From positions 19,694 through 66,496 of the forward strand of contig NZ_VLJP01000005.1 of NCBI RefSeq assembly GCF_007829525.1: a DNA stretch of 46,803 nucleotides, in the 5' to 3' direction. This DNA comes from Mesorhizobium sp. J18 (lineage in GTDB: Bacteria > Pseudomonadota > Alphaproteobacteria > Rhizobiales > Rhizobiaceae). Shown here piece after piece: positions 33,774 to 42,136 of the stretch. Position numbers and translations under genes: made by a program. Positions within the stretch are counted from its first letter, which is position 1. The number at the start of each line of letters is the position of its first letter. Under the pieces are notes generated by a model that was not told where the DNA came from, did not search any database, and saw only the letters and a list, made by a program, of their open reading frames with translations.

Positions 33774-33851
33774 CTAGTGGAGCGAATTTGACATTTGGGT
33801 CCCTGAACCGTCACCCACTCGCTCAAATGTCAAATTCAAAAGTTCCACTAG
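33774..33851. repeat. Palindromic repeat element, unit 1 (78 bp)
   Basis: Ends are CTAGTGGA and TCCACTAG (perfect 8-bp terminal inverted repeat). Inside, GAATTTGACATTTG (33784-33797) pairs perfectly with CAAATGTCAAATTC (33824-33837) around a 26-base loop. It is followed after 14 bp by a related unit. The structure fits a REP/MITE-like interspersed hairpin element of rhizobial genomes (recognised by form, not by search). Confidence 0.8.
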
Positions 33852-33865
33852 AATCAAATAACTGG

Positions 33866-33941
33866 CTAGTGGTCCTTTGATTCCGACATTTGCTCAGGCA
33901 GGTCCACAAACGGGTAGCAAATGTCGGAATCGGACCACCAG
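33866..33941. repeat. Palindromic repeat element, unit 2 (76 bp)
   Basis: Ends are CTAGTGGTCC and GGACCACCAG (nine of ten paired). The inner arms GATTCCGACATTTGC (33879-33893) and GCAAATGTCGGAATC (33917-33931) pair perfectly over 15 bp. The arms differ from unit 1 at three positions, and every difference is compensated on the other arm. The element ends 12 bases before the puuE start and contains a misleading in-frame ATG (33921). Confidence 0.8.
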
Positions 33942-33953
33942 GATCGGAAAAGC

Positions 33954-35390
33954 ATGAAGCGATATCCCAGAGATATGCGCGGTTATGGCGCCAATCCGCC
34001 GAATGCCGACTGGCCGGGCGGAGCGCATGTGGCCGTGCAGTTCGTGGTCAATTACGAGGAAGGCGGCGAGAACTGCATTTTGCATGGCGATGCGACATCC
34101 GAGGCTTTCCTGTCCGAGATCGTCGGTGCCGCGCAATGGCCGGGCATGCGCCATTGGAACATGGAATCGATCTACGAATATGGCGCGCGCGCCGGTTTCT
34201 GGCGGCTGCACCGCATGTTCACCCAGGCCGGCGTGCCCGTCACCGTCTATGGCGTCGCGACTGCGCTTGCGCGCGCGCCGGATCAGGTAGCGGCCATGCA
34301 GGAGGCTGGTTGGGAAATCGCATCTCACGGCTACAAATGGATCGAGTGCAAGGATCTGGATCCCGACACGGAGCGCAAGCAGCTTGCCGAGGCGATCCGG
34401 CTTCACCGGGAAGTCACCGGCGAGCGTCCGCGCGGCTTCTATCTCGGCCGCAGTTCGATCAACACGGTCCGGCTCGCGGCCGAAGAAGGCGGCTTCGATT
34501 ATATCTCCGACACCTATGACGACGACCTGCCCTATTGGCTCGACCATGACGGGCACGGCAACGCCATCACGCCGCAGCTCGTCATCCCCTATACGCTCGA
34601 CGCCAACGACATGCGCTATGCTACTGCGCAGGGATTCAATTCGGGCGACCAGTTCTTTGCCTATCTGAAAGATGCCTTTGACACGCTCCGTGAAGAAGGG
34701 GAAGCCGGTCGACCGGCCATGATGAGCGTCGGGCTGCACTGCCGGCTTGTCGGACGTCCCGGAAGGGCCGCCGCTCTCAAGCGCTTCATCGACTATGTGA
34801 AGAGCCACGATAAAGTCTGGCTGGCGCGGCGCATCGATATTGCCCGGCACTGGATGGAGCATCACCCCTACCAGTCGCGCGAATTGCGGCCAAGCAGGAT
34901 GGATCGCGATGCTTTCGTGAAGCATTTCGGCGGCATTTTCGAGCATTCGCCCTGGATTGCCGAACGGGCCTTCGAACTCGAGCTAGGCCCGGCACACGAC
35001 TCCGCCGGCGGCCTTCACAATGCGCTTGCCCGCATGTTCCGCGCGGCCAGCGAGCAAGAACGTCTCGCAGTGTTGACGGCTCATCCGGATCTGGCCGGCA
35101 AGCTCGCCCAGGCGAAACGCCTGACGCCGGAATCTGCCAGGGAACAGGCTTCAGCCGGCCTTGATGCACTGACGGATGTCGAACGGGAAAGATTCACCGA
35201 GCTGAACGAGGCTTATGTGCAGAAGTTCGGCTTTCCCTTCATCGTCGCTGTGCGCGGGAAGACCAAAGGCGAGATCCTTTCGGCATTCGAACGCCGCATC
35301 GAGAACAACCGCGAGACCGAATTCGAAACGGCCTGCAAGGAAGTGGAGCACATCGCATTGCTCCGGCTGAAGGAGATCCTGCCCCAGTGA
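33954..35390 (+). CDS. puuE: Bifunctional allantoinase PuuE / OHCU decarboxylase (UraD) fusion
   Basis: A 478-residue two-domain enzyme. Residues 1 to about 305 form the cofactor-independent allantoinase PuuE (polysaccharide-deacetylase fold: RYPRDMRGYG, VQFVVNYEEGGEN, GYKWIE, GLHCRLVGRPGR). From about 313 to 478 there is a full OHCU decarboxylase domain with catalytic His377 (HPDLAGKLA) and Glu397-Gln398 (ESAREQ), then LNEAYVQKFGFPFIVAVRG. Thus one chain makes S-allantoin and opens it to allantoate. The start is ATG 33954, giving MKRYPRDMRG; an upstream ATG at 33921 lies inside a palindromic repeat and is rejected. It is first in the puuE-allE-allA operon. Confidence 0.93.
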   Translation: MKRYPRDMRGYGANPPNADWPGGAHVAVQFVVNYEEGGENCILHGDATSEAFLSEIVGAAQWPGMRHWNMESIYEYGARAGFWRLHRMFTQAGVPVTVYGVATALARAPDQVAAMQEAGWEIASHGYKWIECKDLDPDTERKQLAEAIRLHREVTGERPRGFYLGRSSINTVRLAAEEGGFDYISDTYDDDLPYWLDHDGHGNAITPQLVIPYTLDANDMRYATAQGFNSGDQFFAYLKDAFDTLREEGEAGRPAMMSVGLHCRLVGRPGRAAALKRFIDYVKSHDKVWLARRIDIARHWMEHHPYQSRELRPSRMDRDAFVKHFGGIFEHSPWIAERAFELELGPAHDSAGGLHNALARMFRAASEQERLAVLTAHPDLAGKLAQAKRLTPESAREQASAGLDALTDVERERFTELNEAYVQKFGFPFIVAVRGKTKGEILSAFERRIENNRETEFETACKEVEHIALLRLKEILPQ

Positions 35391-35401
35391 AGGACACCAC
35401 C

Positions 35402-36223
35402 ATGCCCGCCCGCAGCTATTACGCGCCGCATGGCGGCCTGCCGCCTCAGGATCAGTTACTGACCGGCCGCGCAGTATTCACCGAAGCCTATGCCGTCATT
35501 CCGAAGGGAGTGATGAGTGACATCGTCACAAGCTATCTGCCCTTTTGGGAGAAGACGCGCGCCTGGATCATCTCACGGCCGCTTTCCGGCTTTGCCGAGA
35601 CCTTCTCGCAATACATCCTGGAAGTGGCGCCCGGCGGCGGAAGCGAAAGACCGGAGCCCGACCCGCAGGCCGAGGGCGTCCTTTTCATCCTTGAAGGCGA
35701 ACTCACGGTTACGCTTGCCGGCCGAAGCGAGATCATGAAGCCAGGAGGCTTTGCCTTCATTCCTCCTTCCAGTGACTGGACTGTCCGCAACCATGCCGAC
35801 AAGCCTGTGCGCTTCAACTGGATCCGCAAGGCCTATGAGGCTGTTGAAGGGATCGAGAGGCCGGAAGCCTTCTTCGTCAACGAGGCGCAAGTGGAGCCTT
35901 CGCCCATGCCCGATACGGAAGGTCGGTGGGCGACGACGCGCTTCGTCGACCCGGCCGACCTGCGCCACGACATGCATGTGACCATCGTTACCCTGCAGCC
36001 CGGCGCAGTCATCCCTTTCGCCGAAACGCATGTGATGGAGCACGGCCTTTATGTGCTGCAAGGCAAGGCTGTCTATCGGCTTAACCAGGATTGGGTGGAG
36101 GTGGAGGCTGGCGACTATATGTGGCTACGCGCCTTCTGCCCCCAGGCCTGCTATGCCGGCGGTCCGGGGCCTTTCCGCTACCTTCTCTACAAGGACGTCA
36201 ACCGGCACGCGAAGTTGGGCTGA
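35402..36223 (+). CDS. allE: (S)-Ureidoglycine aminohydrolase (bicupin, AllE/YlbA)
   Basis: A 273-residue bicupin, manganese-dependent, that releases ammonia from S-ureidoglycine to give S-ureidoglycolate. N-terminal cupin: GVLFILEGELTVTL. C-terminal cupin: the metal-site region GAVIPFAETHVMEHGLYVLQGKAVYRLN, followed by DYMWLRAFCPQACYAGG, close to the E. coli protein. ATG 35402 has AAGGA seven bases upstream; GTG 35387 overlaps the puuE stop and is an alternative. It sits 11 bp after puuE/uraD and 8 bp before allA. Confidence 0.92.
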   Translation: MPARSYYAPHGGLPPQDQLLTGRAVFTEAYAVIPKGVMSDIVTSYLPFWEKTRAWIISRPLSGFAETFSQYILEVAPGGGSERPEPDPQAEGVLFILEGELTVTLAGRSEIMKPGGFAFIPPSSDWTVRNHADKPVRFNWIRKAYEAVEGIERPEAFFVNEAQVEPSPMPDTEGRWATTRFVDPADLRHDMHVTIVTLQPGAVIPFAETHVMEHGLYVLQGKAVYRLNQDWVEVEAGDYMWLRAFCPQACYAGGPGPFRYLLYKDVNRHAKLG

Positions 36224-36231
36224 GGCGCCGC

Positions 36232-36732
36232 ATGAATGTGATCGTTGCCCGCCCCCTCACCCGCGATGCCTTCGCCCCTTTCGGCGATGTGATCGAGACG
36301 GAAGGCGCGCAAAGCTTCCTGATCAACAACGGTAAGACACGGCGCTTCCACGATCTCGCAAAAGTGGAAGCGACCGGACCCAATGCGCGTGTGCTGGTCA
36401 GCATATTTCGCGGCGAGCCCTATGATTTCCCGTTGAGGCTCGAAATGGTGGAGCGTCATCCTTTCGGCAGCCAGGCCTTCATGCCACTATCGCCGCGCCC
36501 ATTTCTCGTCGTGGTCTGTCCGGACGAAGACGGCCGCCCTGGCCTGCCGCATGCCTTTCTGACGAAGCTCGGGCAAGGCGTGAATTATGCCCGCAACACA
36601 TGGCACGCCGTGCTTACGCCGATTGGAGAGACGCAGGATTTCCTTGTTGTCGATCGCGGTGGCGACGGCAACAATGTCGAAGAGTTCTTCTTTCCAGAGC
36701 CCTTCAGCATACGGCTTGGGGATATGCCGTAA
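36232..36732 (+). CDS. allA: Ureidoglycolate lyase (AllA)
   Basis: A 166-residue cupin-like lyase that splits S-ureidoglycolate into glyoxylate and urea. Family motifs are LTRDAFAPFGDVIE at the N-terminus, the central VERHPFGSQAFMPLSPRPFLVVV, and NYARNTWHAVLTPIG (metal or substrate histidine region). The start is ATG 36232; longer frames overlap allE. It is the last gene of the puuE-allE-allA operon and is followed three bases after its stop by a Rho-independent terminator. Its product glyoxylate may be used through the glycerate kinase encoded near guaD. Confidence 0.93.
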   Translation: MNVIVARPLTRDAFAPFGDVIETEGAQSFLINNGKTRRFHDLAKVEATGPNARVLVSIFRGEPYDFPLRLEMVERHPFGSQAFMPLSPRPFLVVVCPDEDGRPGLPHAFLTKLGQGVNYARNTWHAVLTPIGETQDFLVVDRGGDGNNVEEFFFPEPFSIRLGDMP

Positions 36733-36734
36733 GG

Positions 36735-36754
36735 AGCCGGATTTTCCGGCTTTT
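36735..36754 (+). terminator. Rho-independent terminator of the puuE-allE-allA operon
   Basis: A 7-bp perfect stem AGCCGGA / TCCGGCT with a three-base loop, followed by TTT, starting three bases after the allA stop codon (TAA 36730-36732). Confidence 0.75.
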
Positions 36755-36910
36755 GTGCGCGGCCGGCACAGCCTTCCACAACTTTTCGGACGGCCGGCCG
36801 AGATTGACGGTATCGCACGCGCCGCTCACCGTCCCGGCACCCGCGAAACACATGTCTTGCATCCGGCAAATGGATGATCCGGGTCTTTTTCAAATCATCC
36901 AATTGTACGT

Positions 36911-36929
36911 TTCCGACAAGCAAATGTCG
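36911..36929. repeat. Possible degenerate copy of the puuE-upstream palindromic element
   Basis: TTCCGACA is joined directly to AGCAAATGTCG. These match the left arm (TTCCGACA) and right arm (AGCAAATGTCG) of the unit at 33866-33941 with the loop removed. It may be a collapsed remnant, or chance. The rest of this 309-bp gap (36733-37041) holds a terminator and a promoter and no gene. Confidence 0.3.
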
Positions 36930-36960
36930 CTAACGGAGCAGGCTCGTAGCGCTATCGGAC

Positions 36961-36989
36961 TTGCCGTGAATGTTAAGCTGCTGAATAAT
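36961..36989 (+). promoter_or_regulatory. Candidate sigma-70 promoter of the peptide-type ABC transporter operon
   Basis: TTGCCG (36961-36966), a 17-base spacer, then AATAAT (36984-36989). The -35 matches four of six and the -10 five of six consensus bases with ideal spacing. It is 53 bases upstream of the binding-protein start codon at 37042. Confidence 0.5.
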
Positions 36990-37041
36990 CGACATGGGAA
37001 AAGATCACGCGGCTCACCGCGGAAGAATGGGAGCAGTCTTC

Positions 37042-38634
37042 ATGTCAGACGAACTTGCTTATCTCGGCCGACGCGTCGTGGCCGGCAAAATGAGCCGCCG
37101 GGATTTTCTCGGCCGCGCGGCAGCGCTTGGTGTTGCCGCTCCCTTCGCCAATATGATTCTTGCCAATACCGCCGGCGCCCAGACGCCGAAGAAGGGCGGC
37201 GCGCTGAAGATGGGACTAGTTGGCGGCGAATCGACCAACAGCCTCGACCCTGCCTTGTGGCTGACGCAGGTACCACAGAATTTCGGCTCGACCTGGGGCG
37301 AACTCCTGGTGGTGCAGTCGCCGGAAGACGGTTCGCCGCAGCCGGTACTGGCCGAATCCTGGGAAGCTTCTGACGATGCCGCCGAATGGCATTTCAAGAT
37401 TCGCAAGGGCATTACCTTCCACAATGGCAAGGACCTGACGCCGGACGACGTCGTGCAGACGATCACCCGCCACGCAGACGAAGCAACCAAGTCGGCCGCT
37501 CTCGGCGTTCTGGGCGATATCGATACGGTAACGACCGACGGTGACTATGTCGTCTTCAAGCTGAAGCGCGGCAATGCCGACCTGCCGCTGCTGCTGACCG
37601 ACTATCACCTGGTCATCCAGCCCAATGGCGGGCGCGACAAGCCGGATGAAGGAATCGGGACAGGCCCATACAAGGTTGAGGTGAACGAACCCGGCGTGCG
37701 CCACATGTCGGTGAAATATGACGGCTACTGGCGCGACGATGTCGGCCATGTCGATTCCGTCGAGGTGATTGTCATGAACGACAACACCGCCCGCATGTCG
37801 GCGCTGCAGTCGGGCCAGGTGCACATCATCAACCGTGTCGAGCCGAAAACGGTTTCGCTCCTGGAGCGGGTGCAAGGCGTAGTGATCGAAGCCGTGCCGT
37901 CCAAGGGGCACTATGTCTTCATCATGCATTGCAATACCGCGCCCTTCGACAATGCGGACCTTCGCATGGCGCTGAAATATGCCGTTGATCGCCAGCAGAT
38001 GATCGACCAGATCCTGCTCGGTCATGCCTCACTCGGTAATGATTTCCCGATCAACCAGTCCTACGCGCTCTTCCCCGAAGGCATCGAGCAGCGCGCCTAT
38101 GATCCTGAAAAGGCCGCCTTCCACTACAAGAAATCCGGCCATTCCGGCCCGATCCTGCTGCGCACATCGGAGGTCGCTTTTCCCGGCGCCGTCGATGCTG
38201 CGCAACTTTTCCAGCAGCAGGCACAGGCCGCGGGCATCCAGATCGACGTACAGCGCGAGCCAGGCGACGGCTACTGGACCGAGGTGTGGAACAAGCAGCC
38301 CTTCTGCGCCTCCTACTGGGGTGGCAGACCGACGCAGGATTCCATGTATTCGACAGCCTACATCACCGATGCGGACTGGAACGACACGCGCTTCTTCAAT
38401 GAAGGCTTCGACAAGATCATTCTCGAGGCGCGCGCCGAGCTCGATGATGCCAAACGCGCGGAACTCTACCGCGAAGCTGCGACGATGGTCCGCGACGATG
38501 GCGGCCTGATCCTGCCGATGTTCAACGACTTCCTCGACGCTCATCGCGAGGAGGTTAAAGGATGGGTCAAGGACCCGAACCACGAAACCTCCAATCTAAG
38601 GGCGGCGATCCGCGTCTGGCTGGATCAAGCCTGA
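37042..38634 (+). CDS. ABC transporter substrate-binding protein, family 5 (oligopeptide/nickel/opine type)
   Basis: Periplasmic binding protein of 530 residues, normal for SBP family 5. The N-terminus has a twin-arginine signal (MSRRDFLGRAAALGVAAPF, about residues 17-35). The mature part has the family pattern LKMGLVGGESTNSLDPALW, PVLAESWEASDDAAEWHFKIRKGITFHNGKDLTPDDVV, and IGTGPYKV. ATG 37042 has GGGAG nine bases upstream; a longer frame to 36994 is unneeded. It opens a complete importer operon (37042-42097). The substrate could be a peptide, opine or other nitrogenous compound. Its place directly after the ureide operon is suggestive only. Confidence 0.92.
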   Translation: MSDELAYLGRRVVAGKMSRRDFLGRAAALGVAAPFANMILANTAGAQTPKKGGALKMGLVGGESTNSLDPALWLTQVPQNFGSTWGELLVVQSPEDGSPQPVLAESWEASDDAAEWHFKIRKGITFHNGKDLTPDDVVQTITRHADEATKSAALGVLGDIDTVTTDGDYVVFKLKRGNADLPLLLTDYHLVIQPNGGRDKPDEGIGTGPYKVEVNEPGVRHMSVKYDGYWRDDVGHVDSVEVIVMNDNTARMSALQSGQVHIINRVEPKTVSLLERVQGVVIEAVPSKGHYVFIMHCNTAPFDNADLRMALKYAVDRQQMIDQILLGHASLGNDFPINQSYALFPEGIEQRAYDPEKAAFHYKKSGHSGPILLRTSEVAFPGAVDAAQLFQQQAQAAGIQIDVQREPGDGYWTEVWNKQPFCASYWGGRPTQDSMYSTAYITDADWNDTRFFNEGFDKIILEARAELDDAKRAELYREAATMVRDDGGLILPMFNDFLDAHREEVKGWVKDPNHETSNLRAAIRVWLDQA

Positions 38635-38646
38635 TCGGACGGTCGG

Positions 38647-39609
38647 ATGGGGAGTTCCCGAATCCTGATACTTATTGCCCAGCGCATTGCGATGGGCGTT
38701 CTTCTCCTCTTCGCCGTGTCGGCGCTGATCTTCGCCGGCACCCAGATCCTGCCGGGTGACGTTGCACAATCGATCCTGGGACAGGCCGCCACGCCGCAGG
38801 CACTCGCCAATCTGCGCGAGGAGCTCGGGCTAAACGATCCCGCCATCGTACGCTATTTCCGCTGGCTCGGCGGTGTGCTGACCGGCGATCTCGGCACCGC
38901 TCTCTCCAACGGCCGCGACATAGCATCCTCGCTCGAGGACAGGCTGGGCAATACCCTCTTCCTCGCGGCGATTGCAGCAATCGTCTCTGTTCCGCTGGCG
39001 ATCCTGCTCGGCCTGCTCGCGGTGCGCTACCGCAATGGCGCCATAGACAAGATCATCTCCGGTCTGGCACTGGCCTCGACCTCGTTGCCGGAATTCTTCA
39101 TCGGCTATGTGCTGATGCTTTTCTTCGCCGTGAAGCTGCAATGGTTCCCGAGCGTCTCGACCGTCTATGACACGATGAGCTTCGTTGAAAAGCTCAGGGC
39201 GGTCGCGCTGCCTGCAACCGCGCTCACCTTCGTCGTGCTGGCGCATATGATGCGCATGACACGCGCCGCGATTCTCAACGTCATGCAGTCCGCCTATATC
39301 GAGACCGCCGAGCTCAAGGGCCTGTCACCCTTCCAGATCATTCGCCGCCACGCTTTTCCGAATGCCGTTGCCCCCATCGTCAATGTCGTGATGCTGAACC
39401 TCGCTTATCTGGTCGTAGGCGTCGTGGTCATCGAGGTGATCTTCGTCTATCCGGGTCTAGGCCAGTATCTTGTCGATCATGTCACCAAGCGTGACGTGCC
39501 GGTTGTCCAGGCGGTCGGTCTCATATTCGCTGCCGTCTATATTGGGCTGAACATGATTGCCGATATCGTGGCGATCCTCGCCAATCCGCGTCTCAGGAAT
39601 CCGAGATGA
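38647..39609 (+). CDS. ABC transporter permease (DppB/OppB type)
   Basis: Inner-membrane permease of 320 residues with six hydrophobic segments. Family landmarks are LIAQRIAMGVLLLFAVSALIFAGTQILPGD at the N-terminus, a large periplasmic loop with LGLNDPAIVRYFRWLGGVLTGDLG, and the cytoplasmic EAA loop YIETAELKGLSPFQIIRRHAFPNAVAPIV. It starts 12 bp after the binding protein gene and is followed by the second permease after 12 bp. With the DppC-type partner it forms the membrane channel of the importer. Confidence 0.93.
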   Translation: MGSSRILILIAQRIAMGVLLLFAVSALIFAGTQILPGDVAQSILGQAATPQALANLREELGLNDPAIVRYFRWLGGVLTGDLGTALSNGRDIASSLEDRLGNTLFLAAIAAIVSVPLAILLGLLAVRYRNGAIDKIISGLALASTSLPEFFIGYVLMLFFAVKLQWFPSVSTVYDTMSFVEKLRAVALPATALTFVVLAHMMRMTRAAILNVMQSAYIETAELKGLSPFQIIRRHAFPNAVAPIVNVVMLNLAYLVVGVVVIEVIFVYPGLGQYLVDHVTKRDVPVVQAVGLIFAAVYIGLNMIADIVAILANPRLRNPR

Positions 39610-39621
39610 GAGGCGCGGCGA

Positions 39622-40452
39622 ATGCTTGATATCAGACAGATCCCGATCGGCGCGCTCCTTGGTCTGATCATCACGACACTGCTTGTCCTTTCCGCGATCC
39701 TCGCGCCCCTGATCGCGCCCTACGGCATCGGCCAGATCGTCGGCGGCGTATGGGAGCCGGCAACATCAGAGCATTGGCTCGGCACCGACAATCTCGGCCG
39801 CGATTTGCTCACCCGCATGATCTACGGCGGCCGGATCACCATCTTCATCGCCGCGCTCGCCACGGCCCTCTCCTTCATCCTCGGCTCCGTGCTCGGCTTC
39901 ACGGCTGCAGTCGTCGGCGGCTGGTTCGACACCATCATGTCGCGTCTGGTCGATCTTCTGATGTCCATCCCGACGCTGATCTTCGGCCTTGTCGTGCTTT
40001 CGGTTCTGCCCTCTTCCACTTTGACGCTCATCCTCGTCATGGGCATCCTTGATTCCACGCGCGTCTATCGCCTGGCGCGCGCCGTGGCCGTCGACATCAA
40101 TGTCATGGACTTCGTGGAAGCGGCCAAGCTGCGGGGCGAAGGCCGCGCATGGATCATCTTCCGCGAGATCCTGCCGAATGCGCTGTCGCCGCTGGTGGCC
40201 GAACTCGGCCTGCGCTTCATCTTCGCCGTGCTTTTCCTTTCCGCCCTGTCCTTCCTCGGGCTCGGTGTGCAGCCGCCGGAATCGGACTGGGGCGGCATGG
40301 TGAGGGAAAACAAGGAAGGCATCGTCTTCGGCATTCCCGCCGCACTGATACCCGCTGGCGCCATCGCCGCGCTTTCCATCTCGGTCAATCTCGTGGCCGA
40401 CTGGGTCCTGAACCGCACCAGCGATCTCAAGGGAGGCCGCGGCAATGCCTGA
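39622..40452 (+). CDS. ABC transporter permease (DppC/OppC type)
   Basis: A 276-residue inner-membrane permease. The N-terminal segment LGLIITTLLVLSAILAPLIAPYG and the loop EHWLGTDNLGRDLLTRMIYGGRITIFIA are diagnostic of the DppC group. The EAA coupling loop is MDFVEAAKLRGEGRAWIIFREILPNALSPLV, followed by FLSALSFLGLGVQPPESDWGGMV. Its last codons overlap the ATPase gene by eight bases (ATG 40445), implying coupled translation. Confidence 0.93.
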   Translation: MLDIRQIPIGALLGLIITTLLVLSAILAPLIAPYGIGQIVGGVWEPATSEHWLGTDNLGRDLLTRMIYGGRITIFIAALATALSFILGSVLGFTAAVVGGWFDTIMSRLVDLLMSIPTLIFGLVVLSVLPSSTLTLILVMGILDSTRVYRLARAVAVDINVMDFVEAAKLRGEGRAWIIFREILPNALSPLVAELGLRFIFAVLFLSALSFLGLGVQPPESDWGGMVRENKEGIVFGIPAALIPAGAIAALSISVNLVADWVLNRTSDLKGGRGNA

Positions 40453-42097
40453 CGCCGGCGGAACCGAAACGCTCCTCGACATCCGCGATCTTCGCATCGA
40501 GGCAACCGTTTATGCGCCCGGAGAGGACCCGCGCGATGTCGTGATCGTTGACGGCATCTCGTTCAAGCTTGCCAAGGGCCGGGTACTGGGCCTCATAGGC
40601 GAGTCCGGCGCCGGCAAATCCACCATCGGATTGTCGTCCATGGGCTACGGCCGCGGCGGCGTCCGCATCACCGGCGGCGAGATCATCGTGAATGGCCGCG
40701 ACATCAGGAAGCTCGGCCCGCGGGGCTTGCGGAAACTGCGCGGCAGCGAAGTTTGCTATGTCGCCCAATCGGCTGCCGCTGCCTTCAATCCGGCACACAA
40801 GCTGATGGACCAGGTGGTCGAGGCCGCGCTGAGGCACGGCACCGCCAATCGACGAGAGGCCGAGGCGCGCGCGGTGGAGCTCTTCCGCAAGCTCAGCCTG
40901 CCCAATCCGGAAACCATAGGCAAGCGCTATCCGCATCAGGTCTCCGGCGGGCAGTTGCAGCGCGTCATGACGGCAATGGCCTTGTGTTCCAAACCCGATC
41001 TCATCGTCTTCGACGAACCGACCACGGCGCTCGACGTGACAACCCAGATCGACGTGCTGGCGGCGATCAAGGACGCCATCGCCGACACCCATGTCGCCGC
41101 ACTCTATATCACCCATGATCTGGCGGTCGTCGCACAGGTTTCCGACGAGATCATGGTTCTGCGCCATGGCAAGATGATCGAGCATGGCGAGACCCGGCAG
41201 ATCATCGAGGCACCGCGCAAGGACTATACGAAGGCACTTGTCTCCGTGCGCTCCATCGAGCACGAGGAGAAGAAGCCGGCCACACAGCCGATCCTGCGGG
41301 TGGAGGACGTGACTGCCGCTTACGGCGGCGGGGTCGTGAGGGTTCTGCAGGACGTTTCCGTCGATATCTTCCCTGGCCAGACGCTGGCGGTGGTCGGCGA
41401 ATCCGGCTCTGGCAAATCGACCCTGGCGAGGGTCATCACCGGCCTGTTGCCGCCCCTCGAAGGAACGGTCAGCTTCGAGGGCAGGCCTCTGCCTCCGAGA
41501 CTGGCAAATCGCACCAAGGACGATCTCCGCGAATTGCAGATGATCTACCAGATGGCGGATGTGGCAATGAACCCGCGCCAGACGGTCAAGACCATCATCG
41601 GCCGGCCGCTTGAATTCTATTTCGGCATGCGCGGCGCGGAGCGCGATCGGCGCGTGGCGGAACTGCTTGAAGAAATCGAGATGGGAAAGGGTTTTGCCGA
41701 TCGCTATCCAGCCGAACTCTCCGGCGGCCAGAAGCAGCGTGTTTGCATCGCACGGGCGCTTGCCGCCAAGCCGAAGCTGATCATCTGCGACGAGGTGACG
41801 AGTGCGCTCGACCCGCTGGTGGCCGACGGCATTCTGAAGCTGCTGCTCGACCTGCAGAAGCGGGAAGACGTGGCCTATCTCTTCATCACCCACGACCTTG
41901 CAACCGTACGCGCGATCGCCGATTCCATAGCGGTCATGTATCAGGGAAAGGTGGTGCGCTATGGCACGAAGACGGAAGTGCTGACGCCGCCTTACGACGA
42001 CTATACCGAACTTCTCCTGTCCTCCGTGCCGGAAATGGAAGTCGGCTGGCTGGAAAAGGCCATTGCCGGCCGAAGGATGGAAGCGGCGGGGAATTGA
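40445..42097 (+). CDS. ABC transporter ATP-binding protein, fused double ATPase (DppD-DppF type)
   Basis: A 550-residue protein with two complete ABC domains in one chain. The first has Walker A GESGAGKS (52-59), signature VSGGQLQRVM and Walker B LIVFDEPTTALD. The second has Walker A GESGSGKST (about 318-326), signature LSGGQKQRVCIARAL and Walker B LIICDEVTSALD. In many systems these are separate DppD and DppF subunits. It energises the importer of the preceding three genes. It is convergent with caiD, 39 bp from its stop, with no obvious terminator hairpin between. Confidence 0.94.
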   Translation: MPDAGGTETLLDIRDLRIEATVYAPGEDPRDVVIVDGISFKLAKGRVLGLIGESGAGKSTIGLSSMGYGRGGVRITGGEIIVNGRDIRKLGPRGLRKLRGSEVCYVAQSAAAAFNPAHKLMDQVVEAALRHGTANRREAEARAVELFRKLSLPNPETIGKRYPHQVSGGQLQRVMTAMALCSKPDLIVFDEPTTALDVTTQIDVLAAIKDAIADTHVAALYITHDLAVVAQVSDEIMVLRHGKMIEHGETRQIIEAPRKDYTKALVSVRSIEHEEKKPATQPILRVEDVTAAYGGGVVRVLQDVSVDIFPGQTLAVVGESGSGKSTLARVITGLLPPLEGTVSFEGRPLPPRLANRTKDDLRELQMIYQMADVAMNPRQTVKTIIGRPLEFYFGMRGAERDRRVAELLEEIEMGKGFADRYPAELSGGQKQRVCIARALAAKPKLIICDEVTSALDPLVADGILKLLLDLQKREDVAYLFITHDLATVRAIADSIAVMYQGKVVRYGTKTEVLTPPYDDYTELLLSSVPEMEVGWLEKAIAGRRMEAAGN

Positions 42098-42136
42098 GAG
42101 CTGGGCTTCCTGGCCGCTTTCGAATAATCGGCAATC

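Noticed and set aside
33921-33953. Earlier ATG for puuE/uraD
   Set aside because: It lies inside the right arm of a palindromic repeat; homologous sequence begins at MKRYPRDMRG from ATG 33954.
40427-41893. Long minus-strand open frame of 488 codons
   Set aside because: Antisense to the double-ATPase gene; composition is typical of a shadow frame.
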